Source of the DNA: Kordia sp.
GTDB lineage: Bacteria > Bacteroidota > Bacteroidia > Flavobacteriales > Flavobacteriaceae
Direction: 5' to 3'
DNA length: 42,736 bases
Assembly: GCF_022447245.1 (NCBI RefSeq)
Contig: NZ_JAKVBC010000021.1
Span: 1-42,736, forward strand
How positions within the stretch are numbered: position 1 is the stretch's first letter; each line of letters begins with the position of its first letter. The notes under the pieces are model-generated. The model ran no database searches. It was not told where the DNA came from and saw only the letters and a list, made by a program, of their open reading frames with translations. Shown piece by piece: positions 16,601 through 23,930 of the stretch. The position numbers and the translations under genes are program-made.

Positions 16601-17677
16601 TTACGCTATTAAATTCCATTGTTTAGCAATTCCTTCTACATCTTCAAGTATGTGATTGCAAAATTGTAAAATGCGAACTGAATTTGGGTACATTTGTTTT
16701 TGAGCCATGTTGTTTTCAAAAGCAGTTTGAATCATTCGTGCAGCCATGTATGAGAGTGTTTTGAATAACTTTTCTCTAGCTTCACTTTCAGTAAATTTCT
16801 GTACAGATGCATAGGTGTTCCAAAGTAATTTTACAATAGGAGTTATGGTTTCTATTGATAAAAATTCGGTGCCTTGCATTTGTTTATGTTGCTGAATGCT
16901 TTGATTGTTAAAACTTAAAACCCAAGCACTAAAGTACGATTGAAATATGCCTGCAACATCCCATAAAGGATCGCCTAAATCAGCAATTTCCCAATCGATT
17001 AATTTTACATCTTCGTTATTAGGCATCACAATAAAATTCATCCACTTAATATCGCCATGAATCAAACTCGTAGTTTCCCATTGTGAAGCTACTTTTTCCA
17101 TTCGTTGTACCAAATCTTGATGCTTGTGAATTTCAGCAATTACCGTATTACTGATGCCTTTAGGATTGTTTAATAATTGACCTGTATTTAAGATCCAAGG
17201 AATTTGCTTACTGAAAAATTGCAACGAACTGTTGTTTTTAATTTCATCCGTAATATCAAAATGATACGAAGCTAAAATATGCGCCATTTTTACTGCGTGC
17301 GGTTCTGATAATTTTTTATCTCTATACACAGTTTCGTGTATGTTTTTAGAGTTTGCAAAATATTCTGTTACTAAAATATTGTGATATGGATCGTATCCAT
17401 AATAGTCTGGAATATGTGTTGCGGTTTCTTTATATAAATCTGATTGATGAATTAAATAATGACTTGTAGCATCTTTCTGCATTAAATAACTATTGGTAGG
17501 ATCTTGTGTCATTAGTTGCTTAACAAATAATCCTTTGTCTTGTTGTTGTTGAATTTTAAATACAGAATTTCTGCTTTGTGTTTGTGTAAGCATATAATCT
17601 CCAGACATGAATGAAGTAGGTTCTAAAAAACCTTTATCAAGTAGATAATGAGTGATATTTTTCTTTGTTAAGCGCAT
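16601..17677 (-). CDS. APH-type kinase (LanK-like), 358 aa
   Basis: This is an aminoglycoside-phosphotransferase fold kinase. The catalytic loop is LIHGDIKWMNFIV (about 205-217: His-Gly-Asp with Asn) and the metal-binding motif is VKLIDWEIADLGDPLWDVAG. The N-lobe strands (SVFKIQQQQDKGLFVKQL) carry the ATP-binding Lys. In class V lanthipeptide pathways this kind of protein phosphorylates Ser/Thr of the precursor. It lies 4 bp upstream of the HopA1-like gene and directly after the precursor-like gene. Resistance kinases share this fold, but context argues for peptide modification. Confidence 0.85.
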   Translation of the reverse strand: MRLTKKNITHYLLDKGFLEPTSFMSGDYMLTQTQSRNSVFKIQQQQDKGLFVKQLMTQDPTNSYLMQKDATSHYLIHQSDLYKETATHIPDYYGYDPYHNILVTEYFANSKNIHETVYRDKKLSEPHAVKMAHILASYHFDITDEIKNNSSLQFFSKQIPWILNTGQLLNNPKGISNTVIAEIHKHQDLVQRMEKVASQWETTSLIHGDIKWMNFIVMPNNEDVKLIDWEIADLGDPLWDVAGIFQSYFSAWVLSFNNQSIQQHKQMQGTEFLSIETITPIVKLLWNTYASVQKFTESEAREKLFKTLSYMAARMIQTAFENNMAQKQMYPNSVRILQFCNHILEDVEGIAKQWNLIA

Positions 17678-17695
17678 AATAATTTTTGAGTTTTG

Positions 17696-17723
17696 AAAGC
17701 TGCCTGCATTTACAGGCAGCTTT
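17696..17723 (-). terminator. Intercistronic hairpin after the repeat-protein gene
   Basis: A perfect 11-bp stem (AAAGCTGCCTG/CAGGCAGCTTT, loop of 6) lies between the 282-aa gene and the kinase gene. On the minus strand only CAAAACTC follows, so it is a leaky terminator or an mRNA-stabilising end. Such hairpins let RiPP precursors be made in excess over enzymes. Confidence 0.7.
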
Positions 17724-17767
17724 GTTATAATAATAAAATAGCTGTATTTATTACAAATAAGCTATGA

Positions 17768-18616
17768 TTAACACACTGGCCATGCACCTGTACATGCACG
17801 TGTTGGGATACAGTTCACAACTGGGATACTGTGTACTTGCGCTTGTGCTTCTACATTTGCATCATTGTGACATCCTTCGTACGCAGTACATCCTAGAAGG
17901 CTTGTTTGTCCACATCCAATTTGTGTACATACTGTTGCTACAGTTCCGTTTTGGCCACAGCCTTCATAAGCTGTATGACCAATTGTTTGTGCTTCTGCAT
18001 CACCACCTGGGCAAACAGTCGCAGGACCTGAACCAGTTGGAGGAATACATCCTTCATAACCTGTACATCCAATTAGGTGTGTTGGTTGTGTACATCCTTC
18101 CCATCCAGTTGGGCCAAAATTTTGTGCTTGTGCATCTCCTGTAGGGCATACAGTTGCCAATGAACCTGTTGGAGGATTACATCCTGGTACACGTGTAGGA
18201 GGACAAACTGTTGCAAATGATCCTGTAGGCGCTGTGCATCCTTGTGTTCCAGTTGGGCCATAACAGTGACCAGGTTGTGTACAGCCTTGTGTTCCAGTTG
18301 GGCTATAACAGGGACCATGTTGTGTACAGCCTAGAGTTCCAGTTGGGCCAGAATTTTGCGCTTGAGCATGTGGTACTGTAATTGTACATGCAATTGCTGT
18401 TGCACAGATTGTAGACGGTGGTGGTACAGTTTGCGCTTGTGCATGTCCTCCTTGATTACATGTTAAAGTTACTGGTGGGATACCGCACGTATGGAACCAG
18501 GTTTGCGGGATCGTACAACCCTGCGTACCTGTAGGTCCAACATTTTGTGCATGTGCGCTGCCGGGACACGTTACCGTGATAGGCGGAATTCCACATCCAT
18601 GAAAAAATGTAAACAT
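17768..18616 (-). CDS. Leaderless multi-core Cys/Thr repeat protein, 282 aa (candidate RiPP precursor)
   Basis: The protein begins MFTFFHGCGIPPITVTCPG and is built from short repeats. About eight are (P)TG-x-x-GC units (GPTGTQGCT, GPTGTLGCT, GPTGWEGCT, TAYEGCG); four are TGSxATVCP-like units; two are CGIPPxTxTC units; six are spacers such as HAQAQ, DAQAQ, DAEAQ and EAQAQ. I count 27 Cys, many Thr, only two Arg and no Lys. Thr and Cys spaced two to four residues apart suit lanthionine rings. An in-frame TAA at 18635-18637 rules out an upstream leader. It lies directly before kinase, HopA1 and LanC genes. No relative is known to me. Confidence 0.8.
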   Translation of the reverse strand: MFTFFHGCGIPPITVTCPGSAHAQNVGPTGTQGCTIPQTWFHTCGIPPVTLTCNQGGHAQAQTVPPPSTICATAIACTITVPHAQAQNSGPTGTLGCTQHGPCYSPTGTQGCTQPGHCYGPTGTQGCTAPTGSFATVCPPTRVPGCNPPTGSLATVCPTGDAQAQNFGPTGWEGCTQPTHLIGCTGYEGCIPPTGSGPATVCPGGDAEAQTIGHTAYEGCGQNGTVATVCTQIGCGQTSLLGCTAYEGCHNDANVEAQAQVHSIPVVNCIPTRACTGAWPVC

Positions 18617-18707
18617 AATAATTAAAGTTAAAGGTTAATAATATGATTTTTAAAATCTTACGATTTTATAAATTGATAATTAACTATCAATTTTAGGTTA
18701 GTATTTT

Positions 18708-19130
18708 TTACTGTCCGCATTTCCCGCATCCACAAACTGGTATACGTACTCCTTGTGGTTTTGGTACCGTGTTTCCTTGAACAGTATTTGCGTATTGTTG
18801 GTATATATCTCCTTGAAAAAATTGGGCTGCATTTTGTTGCGTTTGCGCCTGATTTTGAGCTTGATTTCCTTGAGTATAGGAAGCTGCATTTTTGATCCAA
18901 ATTACGGTTCCACCAATTGGATTCTGCGATTTGGTTACTTTTACATGATGTACAATGTCTTCATCTTTTACAATGAATGAAGTCTTCAATGCTGGATCTA
19001 AGTAGAAAGTGATATTATCTTCTTCAGTACCTTCTCCCACAAAACCATATACCATTAATAAATCTTCTACTGTTGCGTCATTTTTCAAAAGACGCTTTGG
19101 TAATTCGTCTAATGCCAATTTTTTAGCCAT
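18708..19130 (-). CDS. 140-aa partner peptide with Cys-rich tail (candidate precursor or trans leader)
   Basis: Residues 1-80 form a globular-looking domain (MAKKLALDELPKRLLKNDA, EDLLMVYGFVGEG, DPALKTSFIVKDEDIVHHV). Next comes a low-complexity Gln/Asn/Ala linker (QGNQAQNQAQTQQNAAQ), then PKPQGVRIPVCGCGKCGQ at the end. The AQ-rich linker recalls the AQAQ spacers in the 282-aa protein. There is no signal peptide. It could be a second precursor with a leader domain, or a carrier whose N-domain docks the enzymes. It lies between the S53 gene and the repeat protein gene. Confidence 0.75.
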   Translation of the reverse strand: MAKKLALDELPKRLLKNDATVEDLLMVYGFVGEGTEEDNITFYLDPALKTSFIVKDEDIVHHVKVTKSQNPIGGTVIWIKNAASYTQGNQAQNQAQTQQNAAQFFQGDIYQQYANTVQGNTVPKPQGVRIPVCGCGKCGQ

Positions 19131-19169
19131 AATTTTAAGTTTTAATGTGATTAATGATTTTGTAAAGTC

Positions 19170-20702
19170 TTATTTTAGACTGTCAATGGCTTGCATTAAT
19201 TCTTTACCATTAGGAGTTCCTAATCCTGTACAAGGATTCCATCTTTCTGAAGCTAGATATAAGTTGTTGTTTCCTTCTACTATTTGATGAAATGAAGAAG
19301 TACCGATCAATTCGTATAGGTATGGATTAATGAATCCTAGTCTATAACCTAAGTTTTGATTCATACGTGCTATTAAAGCTGCCCAAAGTGGAGTTGCTAG
19401 ACTTGTTCCTCCGACTTTTATCCATCTTCCTTGAAAGAAAATTGTATAACCAGAAGCATCAGCAGCATTCGCAGCTATGTCTGGAATTCCTCTTCCTCCA
19501 GCTGCGTAGTATAGTTCAAATTGAGGAAATTTTTCGATGTATTCTTTTGAAGATTTTACTTGGTATTGTTGTTCTGCAATACGTTGACTGAATCCGCCTC
19601 CCGTTGCTACTTGTGATTGTGCAGTAGACTCATTCCATACTACTTCCGCAGCAATTTTATCATCCGTAATGTAGGTTTGTGTTCCGCCACAAGCTAGTAC
19701 GTATGGAGAATTTACAGGGACATTTACGTTTGCATAAGTTTTGTTATTTAAAGCTCCGTTATCACCTGAAGCTCCTACTACGGTAATTCCTTTTAACGTT
19801 GCTTCATGAAATTCACTATTTAATTCAGTAATTTCTTGTTGTGAGTATCCTAATTCTGATCCTGCCCAACTAATTGAGATTACTGACAGTTTATTTTCAG
19901 TATCTGCCAGAGCCATTTTCATAGCATTTAGAATAGAAGTTCCATAATAGATGACAAATTTTGCTTTTGGAGCCAAGATTCCAGCTACTTGTATGTCTGC
20001 AGTTACTTCTACATTGTCGTTTTGAGGTGTTGTTGTTGGCGCACCAACGATTTGAATTTCTGGAACTGATGTGTTGTATTCTTGAAAGAAGTTTTCTAAA
20101 TCATTTTGTTCAAATTGTCCACCTAATTCAATAATCCCTATAGTTTGTCCTTCGCCATCCCCATCAGGGAAGTTGTAGCTCTCTGCAATTTCAAGGACAC
20201 TATATCCTTGAGATGGTTCTTGAATAGGAATTCCATGACCACGACCCACACGTTGTTCAGGATTGTTTTTAATAAAACCTGTTTTTTGAGTAGGATTTGG
20301 AATATCTTCAGGACTCACGTTTGCCTTTTGTTCTTCATCAGCAGCATCCAAGTGAATATCTCCTTGAGAACTTAAAAATACAAGAGGAATAGTTGAAGTG
20401 CCACTTTGTGGTTTGGCAACGTCATCCGAGTTAATTTTGATAGTAATTTCTCGTGCTTTTTCATCAAAACTAACATCCCAATGTTGTGCTTCAGCATGTT
20501 CAATGATGTCATTTGCATCTTGTTTACTTGGCGCAAAGATTTCTGAGTATGCAGAATTTGTCAAGTATTTTCGATTTTTTGGATGTTTAATAATGGCATT
20601 GTCAATCATTCCTTGTTGACGTTCTGTGACTTCATTTATTGGAACATAGACTTTGATTTCAATTGTATCTGACTGTGGCGTATTGTCTTGGGTAGATTCC
20701 AT
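19170..20702 (-). CDS. S53 sedolisin/kumamolisin-like serine peptidase, 510 aa
   Basis: An N-terminal pro-kumamolisin domain (about 12-105; IEIKVYVPINEVTERQQGM, LTNSAYSEIFAPS) is followed by a linker and the S53 catalytic domain. The catalytic set is visible: Glu and Asp in NVEVTADIQVAG (about 230-234), the oxyanion Asp in VVGASGDNGA, and Ser in GGTSLATPLWAAL (about 424). The C-terminal GLGTPNG region fits the calcium site. There is no export signal, which is unusual since S53 enzymes usually work outside the cell at acid pH. As first gene of the operon it is a good candidate for maturing the peptides. Confidence 0.9.
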   Translation of the reverse strand: MESTQDNTPQSDTIEIKVYVPINEVTERQQGMIDNAIIKHPKNRKYLTNSAYSEIFAPSKQDANDIIEHAEAQHWDVSFDEKAREITIKINSDDVAKPQSGTSTIPLVFLSSQGDIHLDAADEEQKANVSPEDIPNPTQKTGFIKNNPEQRVGRGHGIPIQEPSQGYSVLEIAESYNFPDGDGEGQTIGIIELGGQFEQNDLENFFQEYNTSVPEIQIVGAPTTTPQNDNVEVTADIQVAGILAPKAKFVIYYGTSILNAMKMALADTENKLSVISISWAGSELGYSQQEITELNSEFHEATLKGITVVGASGDNGALNNKTYANVNVPVNSPYVLACGGTQTYITDDKIAAEVVWNESTAQSQVATGGGFSQRIAEQQYQVKSSKEYIEKFPQFELYYAAGGRGIPDIAANAADASGYTIFFQGRWIKVGGTSLATPLWAALIARMNQNLGYRLGFINPYLYELIGTSSFHQIVEGNNNLYLASERWNPCTGLGTPNGKELMQAIDSLK

Positions 20703-21073
20703 AAAAATGTAAAGGTTAGTTATGCTTTATCAAAATTCCATAATACACCTATAATTTGGATGCGTAGTTTTACTTAATTTTCAGATTGAGTATTATCACT
20801 TTTTTATCAGAAAAAAACTACTTATTTGTAATTTTAAAACAATTCTCAGGAGATTCTTGTAATTGATTATCAGTTGATTATTAATAAATTTTGATATTTT
20901 GGCAAGAAGGGAATATTCTGGGTAGCAAGTAAGAAAGAACAGTGAAATTATTGAGTGAAATATTGTTGTGATTTTACTTTACAAAAAAGAAAAGTTCCAA
21001 CATTTATATTGATCATAAATGAAGGAACTCGTAAGTTCAAGAAAAGTGTCAGACAAATTAAATATTGCAAGTT
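20703..21073. other. Gene-free 371-bp upstream region
   Basis: No ORF or RNA is visible. It should hold the promoter of the S53-led operon and the 3' end of the AraC-type transcript. I see AT-rich sequence and no confident -33/-7 pair or hairpin. Confidence 0.4.
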
Positions 21074-21520
21074 TTAGTTGCGATTTAATATGTTTAAATA
21101 ATTTGATGGATTCACTCCTGTATGTTTTTTGAATGTTTTTGCAAACGATTCTGTATTTCCAAAACCTAGTTTTTTTGCCAATGCTTTTACAGTATTTTTC
21201 CTCAAAGATGTATCTGTTTCTAGTTCTTTTAACACATAATTAATACGTAGATCATTGATATATGAGCTAAAATTTTTTTCATAATGATTGTTAATAATCC
21301 TAGATAAATACTTTGGGTTTGTTTTTAATTTTTTAGCCAATTTTTGCAATGTCATGGGTTTTAAGTATCCTTGAGTATGTTCAAAATCAGACAGTCTATC
21401 CATAACATTCAAAATAATATCATCACTAATTTTTAGTGATTTTACTTTTGATGTCGACTTCTCTTTTTGGAGAAAAAGCGAGGAGAAAAAGAATGTGATT
21501 TTTTGTAACAATCGTGACAT
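21074..21520 (-). CDS. AraC-type HTH regulator, 148 aa
   Basis: I use the Met giving MSRLLQKITFFFSSLF; the longer frame enters the Y RNA at 21537. The C-terminal 100 residues are a double helix-turn-helix of the AraC/XylS type: YLKPMTLQKLAKKLKTNPKY, SRIINNHYEKNFSSYINDLR, VKALAKKLGFGNTESFAKTF, KKHTGVNPSNYL. The short hydrophobic N-terminus could tether it to the membrane. There is no sensor domain. As the gene next to the S53-led operon and in the same orientation, it may control it; this is positional inference. Confidence 0.85.
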   Translation of the reverse strand: MSRLLQKITFFFSSLFLQKEKSTSKVKSLKISDDIILNVMDRLSDFEHTQGYLKPMTLQKLAKKLKTNPKYLSRIINNHYEKNFSSYINDLRINYVLKELETDTSLRKNTVKALAKKLGFGNTESFAKTFKKHTGVNPSNYLNILNRN

Positions 21521-21536
21521 TTTTAGTTTGATTAAA

Positions 21537-21692
21537 AAAACAAGGCGAAAAGGCAAAAAGTGTTTTTATCTACGTGCTCTAACCAACTGAGCTACTCTCC
21601 TTTATAGTGTGATTTTAGTAGGAGAGGCAGGACTCGAACCTGCGACACCGGCATTCTAGTGCGAAGTATCACTTTTTTACGGCACTTGTTTT
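21537..21692 (-). ncRNA. Y RNA-like RNA Y6 with permuted tRNA module
   Basis: The outer stem is AAAACAAG/CTTGTTTT. Then come the 5' loop TGCCGT, the inner stem AAAAAGTG/CACTTTTT, and ATACTTCG. Inside is a tRNA module in permuted order: T-arm GCAGG-TTCGAGT-CCTGC, acceptor strand CTCTCC, a 20-nt loop, acceptor strand GGAGAG, then D-arm AGCTCAGTTGGTTAGAGC. The Ro-type stem takes the place of the anticodon arm, as in YrlA-type bacterial Y RNAs. The 3' outer strand runs into TTTTTTT, a natural terminator. Confidence 0.8.
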
Positions 21693-21708
21693 ATATTTTA
21701 TATTGAAA

Positions 21709-21815
21709 ATATTAGGTAAAAAACCCAAAGTGTATTTGCCACATCTCATCTTTGAGACGGTTAGGGCTCGAACCTAATTTAAACCTGAAGTAACACTTTA
21801 GTACGACACTAATAT
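21709..21815 (-). ncRNA. Y RNA-like RNA Y5
   Basis: The outer stem ATATTAG/CTAATAT is perfect. Then come loop TGTCGTACT, inner stem AAAGTGT/ACACTTT and TTACTTC. The apical part holds a T-arm-like hairpin TTAGG-TTCGAGC-CCTAA and a capped stem GTCTC/GAGAT, a reduced tRNA-like module. Confidence 0.75.
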
Positions 21816-21833
21816 GTATGTTTTTTATAAAAG

Positions 21834-21905
21834 GAAAAGCAATAAAAACGAATAGGAGTTTAGTGCGATTTAAAGTCGAAGTATTCCTATACTAACGGCA
21901 TTTTC
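21834..21905 (-). ncRNA. Y RNA-like RNA Y4 (minimal)
   Basis: The outer stem is GAAAAtGC/GCTTTTC with a bulged U. Then come the 5' loop CGTTAG, inner stem TATAGGA/TCCTAT(T), and ATACTTCGA. The apical loop is short and has no tRNA module. Confidence 0.65.
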
Positions 21906-21935
21906 CAGAAACTTTATACGATAAAAATGAGAGGT

Positions 21936-22020
21936 AAAAAGTTGAAGTGTTTTTTAAAAGGTTTTTGCAAACCCGCGTGAAATCGCCGAAGTAACACTTG
22001 TGTACGACACTAACATTTTT
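21936..22020 (-). ncRNA. Y RNA-like RNA Y3
   Basis: The outer stem is AAAAAtGTT/AACTTTTT. Then come loop AGTGTCGTACAC, inner stem AAGTGTT/AACACTT, and ACTTCGG. An apical GGTTTGCAAAAACC hairpin resembles a reduced T-arm. Confidence 0.65.
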
Positions 22021-22028
22021 ATTAAAAG

Positions 22029-22096
22029 AAAAGCAATTGAGCGAATAGGAATTGGGTTTCTTTTGGATCGAAGTATTCCTATTCTGACGGCATTTT
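22029..22096 (-). ncRNA. Y RNA-like RNA Y2 (minimal)
   Basis: The outer stem is AAAAtGC/GCTTTT. Then come loop CGTCA, a 10-bp perfect inner stem GAATAGGAAT/ATTCCTATTC, and ACTTCGATCC. It is the shortest of the set at 68 nt. Confidence 0.7.
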
Positions 22097-22104
22097 CTTT
22101 GTTT

Positions 22105-22233
22105 TTATAAGGTGATTTTCAAAAGGACGACTTTTTCTGGGCGGTATTCAAACCGCTTATTTCAAAAAACAAGAATTTCACTTGTAACCAGACGCGTATG
22201 AATCGAAGTATTTCCTTTCTACGACACTTATAA
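22105..22233 (-). ncRNA. Y RNA-like RNA Y1
   Basis: The outer stem is TTATAAG/CTTATAA. Then come loop TGTCGTAG, inner stem AAAGGA/TCCTTT and ATACTTCGA. Apical hairpins are ACAAG/CTTGT, CTGG/CCAG, and a T-arm-like GCGGT-TTGAAT-ACCGC. It is the first Y RNA after tRNA-Gly(TCC), so the two may be cut from one transcript. Confidence 0.7.
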
Positions 22234-22256
22234 TTTTTATTTTCAATGAACTTTTG

Positions 22257-22328
22257 AGCAGATAGCGAGAATCGAACTCGCTCCGATAGAGTGGAAGTCT
22301 ATCATGCAACCAAAAACACTTTATCTGC
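22257..22328 (-). tRNA. tRNA-Gly (TCC)
   Basis: The acceptor GCAGATA/TATCTGC is perfect, with discriminator U. The anticodon stem ATAGA/TCTAT has loop CTTCCAC (TCC), and the T-arm is GCGAG-TTCGATT-CTCGC. The D-arm is weak and CCA is not encoded. It leads the Y1-Y6 cluster, downstream of the shared operator-promoter. Confidence 0.8.
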
Positions 22329-22347
22329 TTGTTTATATTTGATGAAA

Positions 22348-22387
22348 CAAAGGTGGGAAAGTAGTGCGCAATTATTTTACGCACTAC
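22348..22387 (-). promoter_or_regulatory. Shared operator-promoter, site A (tRNA-Gly/Y RNA cluster 1)
   Basis: On the plus strand CAAAGG, 11 nt, then TGCGCAATTATTTTACGCA; that is, -10-like CCTTTG on the minus strand. The inverted repeat GTAGTGCG/CGCACTAC is perfect. Spacing matches sites B, C and D exactly. Confidence 0.75.
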
Positions 22388-22719
22388 TAAAAAAAACTTA
22401 CTGCAACTACTGGAGTACTGAAAAAATGATACTCATTTTATGGTGAAAAATCACGTTTTTTGTAGTAATAAAAAATCAAAAGTCATAAAAGATAATTGAA
22501 GCTTTAAAATCATATTTATGTTGCTGAAAATGGAAATTCAACATAAAAACAAGTTAAAGTTTAACGCTTATTTGTTTTTTACGGCGCTTATAAAATATTT
22601 GAAGGAAGTACTACTCTTTATGTCTATTTTTAAGAAAATATAATCTCCTTCCATACCAAAATATATAGTAATTATCACCTAATCTGAGTAAGCATTGCTT
22701 ATTTGGAAATAGGATAGGT
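22388..22719. other. Gene-free 332-bp stretch
   Basis: AT-rich spacer between the divergent units (operator site A on one side, plus-strand gene at 22720 on the other). I see no ORF, tRNA or strong hairpin. Confidence 0.4.
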
Positions 22720-23124
22720 ATGCCAAATTTTAAATTACACGAAGCGCATCATTTCAAGTTATTAAAAAGGCTTGAGAAAATGGATGAAATGGGAGTCCCT
22801 AGTTTCAGGGAGTTATCAAATACTGCTGATTGTGAATATGAAGATAATTTCAACTACTACAGTGAAATTTATATAAAAAAATTGATAAAAGATCTGAGTA
22901 GTTCTTTTCATTTCAAAAAGGAAAAATTTGATGCGGAAAACTACATCATTAAGAAGAACTATAGAAAGGAAGCTTTAAAAAGTAGCGCAGTAATAAAGGA
23001 TAATATTAGACTTGCTAAAGATAAAATACAGCTTAACAAAGCTCCATTATCTTTGGATAAGTTTTCGAAAGAAATGGAAGATATCTATTATAAAAATTTG
23101 TCTAAAAGTATTGCATTAAAATGA
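22720..23124 (+). CDS. Hypothetical protein, 134 aa
   Basis: A basic, helical, soluble protein with no signal peptide. It begins MPNFKLHEAHHFKLLKRLEK and ends YYKNLSKSIALK. It is one of few plus-strand genes in the window. Its stop overlaps the next start by 4 bp (ATGA), so the two are coupled. They precede an IS66 remnant and could be accessory ORFs of a mobile element, but they do not resemble the usual IS66 TnpA or TnpB. Family unknown. Confidence 0.65.
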   Translation: MPNFKLHEAHHFKLLKRLEKMDEMGVPSFRELSNTADCEYEDNFNYYSEIYIKKLIKDLSSSFHFKKEKFDAENYIIKKNYRKEALKSSAVIKDNIRLAKDKIQLNKAPLSLDKFSKEMEDIYYKNLSKSIALK

Positions 23125-23510
23125 CAAAATGTTACTTGGATAATCATGTTAGTGGAAATAAGTATGATATACAGATAGATACATCAAATGAAACGATTTC
23201 TTATACGTATATAATTCATTTTAAAGGATCGGATAAGCATCCTGCAATACTATTAAGAACAAGTGATGAAAATTTACTTTTCTTCTTCCTACAAAAAGTA
23301 TACGGACAACCTGAGGTTAATAACCTTAAAAAGGCTATATCTAACGAATTTATAAAGGAACTCAAAGATGTTGGTTTTTTTCGAAAAATAAAACCATTGG
23401 TGTTTTTGTACAGTAGTCTACCCACACATATAAAAACAGCTACTACTGAAACGAAAAAAGGTGAAAAGTCCCAAAAAAAATCTCAGAAATCTATGGTTAT
23501 TCAGCCTTGA
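23121..23510 (+). CDS. Hypothetical protein, 129 aa
   Basis: The protein has a beta-rich first half (NKYDIQIDTSNETISYTYII), a mixed middle (LLFFFLQKVYGQPEVNNLKK) and a basic, Lys/Gln/Ser-rich tail (TTETKKGEKSQKKSQKS). No signal peptide or catalytic motif. It is coupled to the gene before it. The basic tail suggests nucleic-acid contact. Family unknown. Confidence 0.65.
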   Translation: MTKCYLDNHVSGNKYDIQIDTSNETISYTYIIHFKGSDKHPAILLRTSDENLLFFFLQKVYGQPEVNNLKKAISNEFIKELKDVGFFRKIKPLVFLYSSLPTHIKTATTETKKGEKSQKKSQKSMVIQP

Positions 23511-23531
23511 TATTTTATCTTGGCATCAGTA

Positions 23532-23930
23532 ATGACATACCAAGAACTACTTACAGAAAATCAGTCACAGAAAGCAAAGATTTTTTCACTCAAAGAGCAA
23601 CTTTCTCAGCTTTATAAATTATTGAGCGGTTTTAAATCTGAATGTTTTGTGGAAAATATAATTGAGGAACAGCTCAATTTATTTTCAGAATCGCATCCAG
23701 AAGCAATTACAGAAATTTCCAAAGAAACGATTACCTATAGTAGAGAAAAGAAAAAACATTGTGGTCGTAATGCATTACCAGGACATCTTCCAGTAAAAGA
23801 GATTGTTATAGAACCCAAAGAAGATATTACTGGATTAAAGAAAATCGGAGAAGAAGTTACAGAAAATCTTAAAAAATTACCTGATTACAATATTCAAAAA
23901 CTAGAAGATTTACTACCTAAATCACTATGA
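23532..23930 (+). pseudogene. IS66 transposase remnant, internally deleted
   Basis: The frame begins MTYQELLTENQSQKAKIFSL, the coiled-coil start of IS66 TnpC, and continues with GRNALPGHLPVKEIVIEPKE and GLKKIGEEVTENL, typical of its early region. It then jumps to KLPDYNIQKLEDLLPKSL, which resembles the extreme C-terminus. The DDE core is absent. The frame stays open, so a 132-residue product could still be made. It overlaps the next gene by 4 bp. Confidence 0.75.

Noticed and set aside
17764-18144. 126-aa plus-strand ORF opposite the repeat protein
   Set aside because: It is the antisense of a repetitive Cys/Thr gene; its Leu/His/Gln bias is a by-product of those codons.
21537-22233. Degraded tRNA genes only
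   Set aside because: Each unit keeps paired outer and inner stems with a shared UGYCGU and UACUUC context, which decay would not preserve.
22178-22384. 68-aa minus-strand ORF
   Set aside because: It overlaps tRNA-Gly, Y1 and operator site A.
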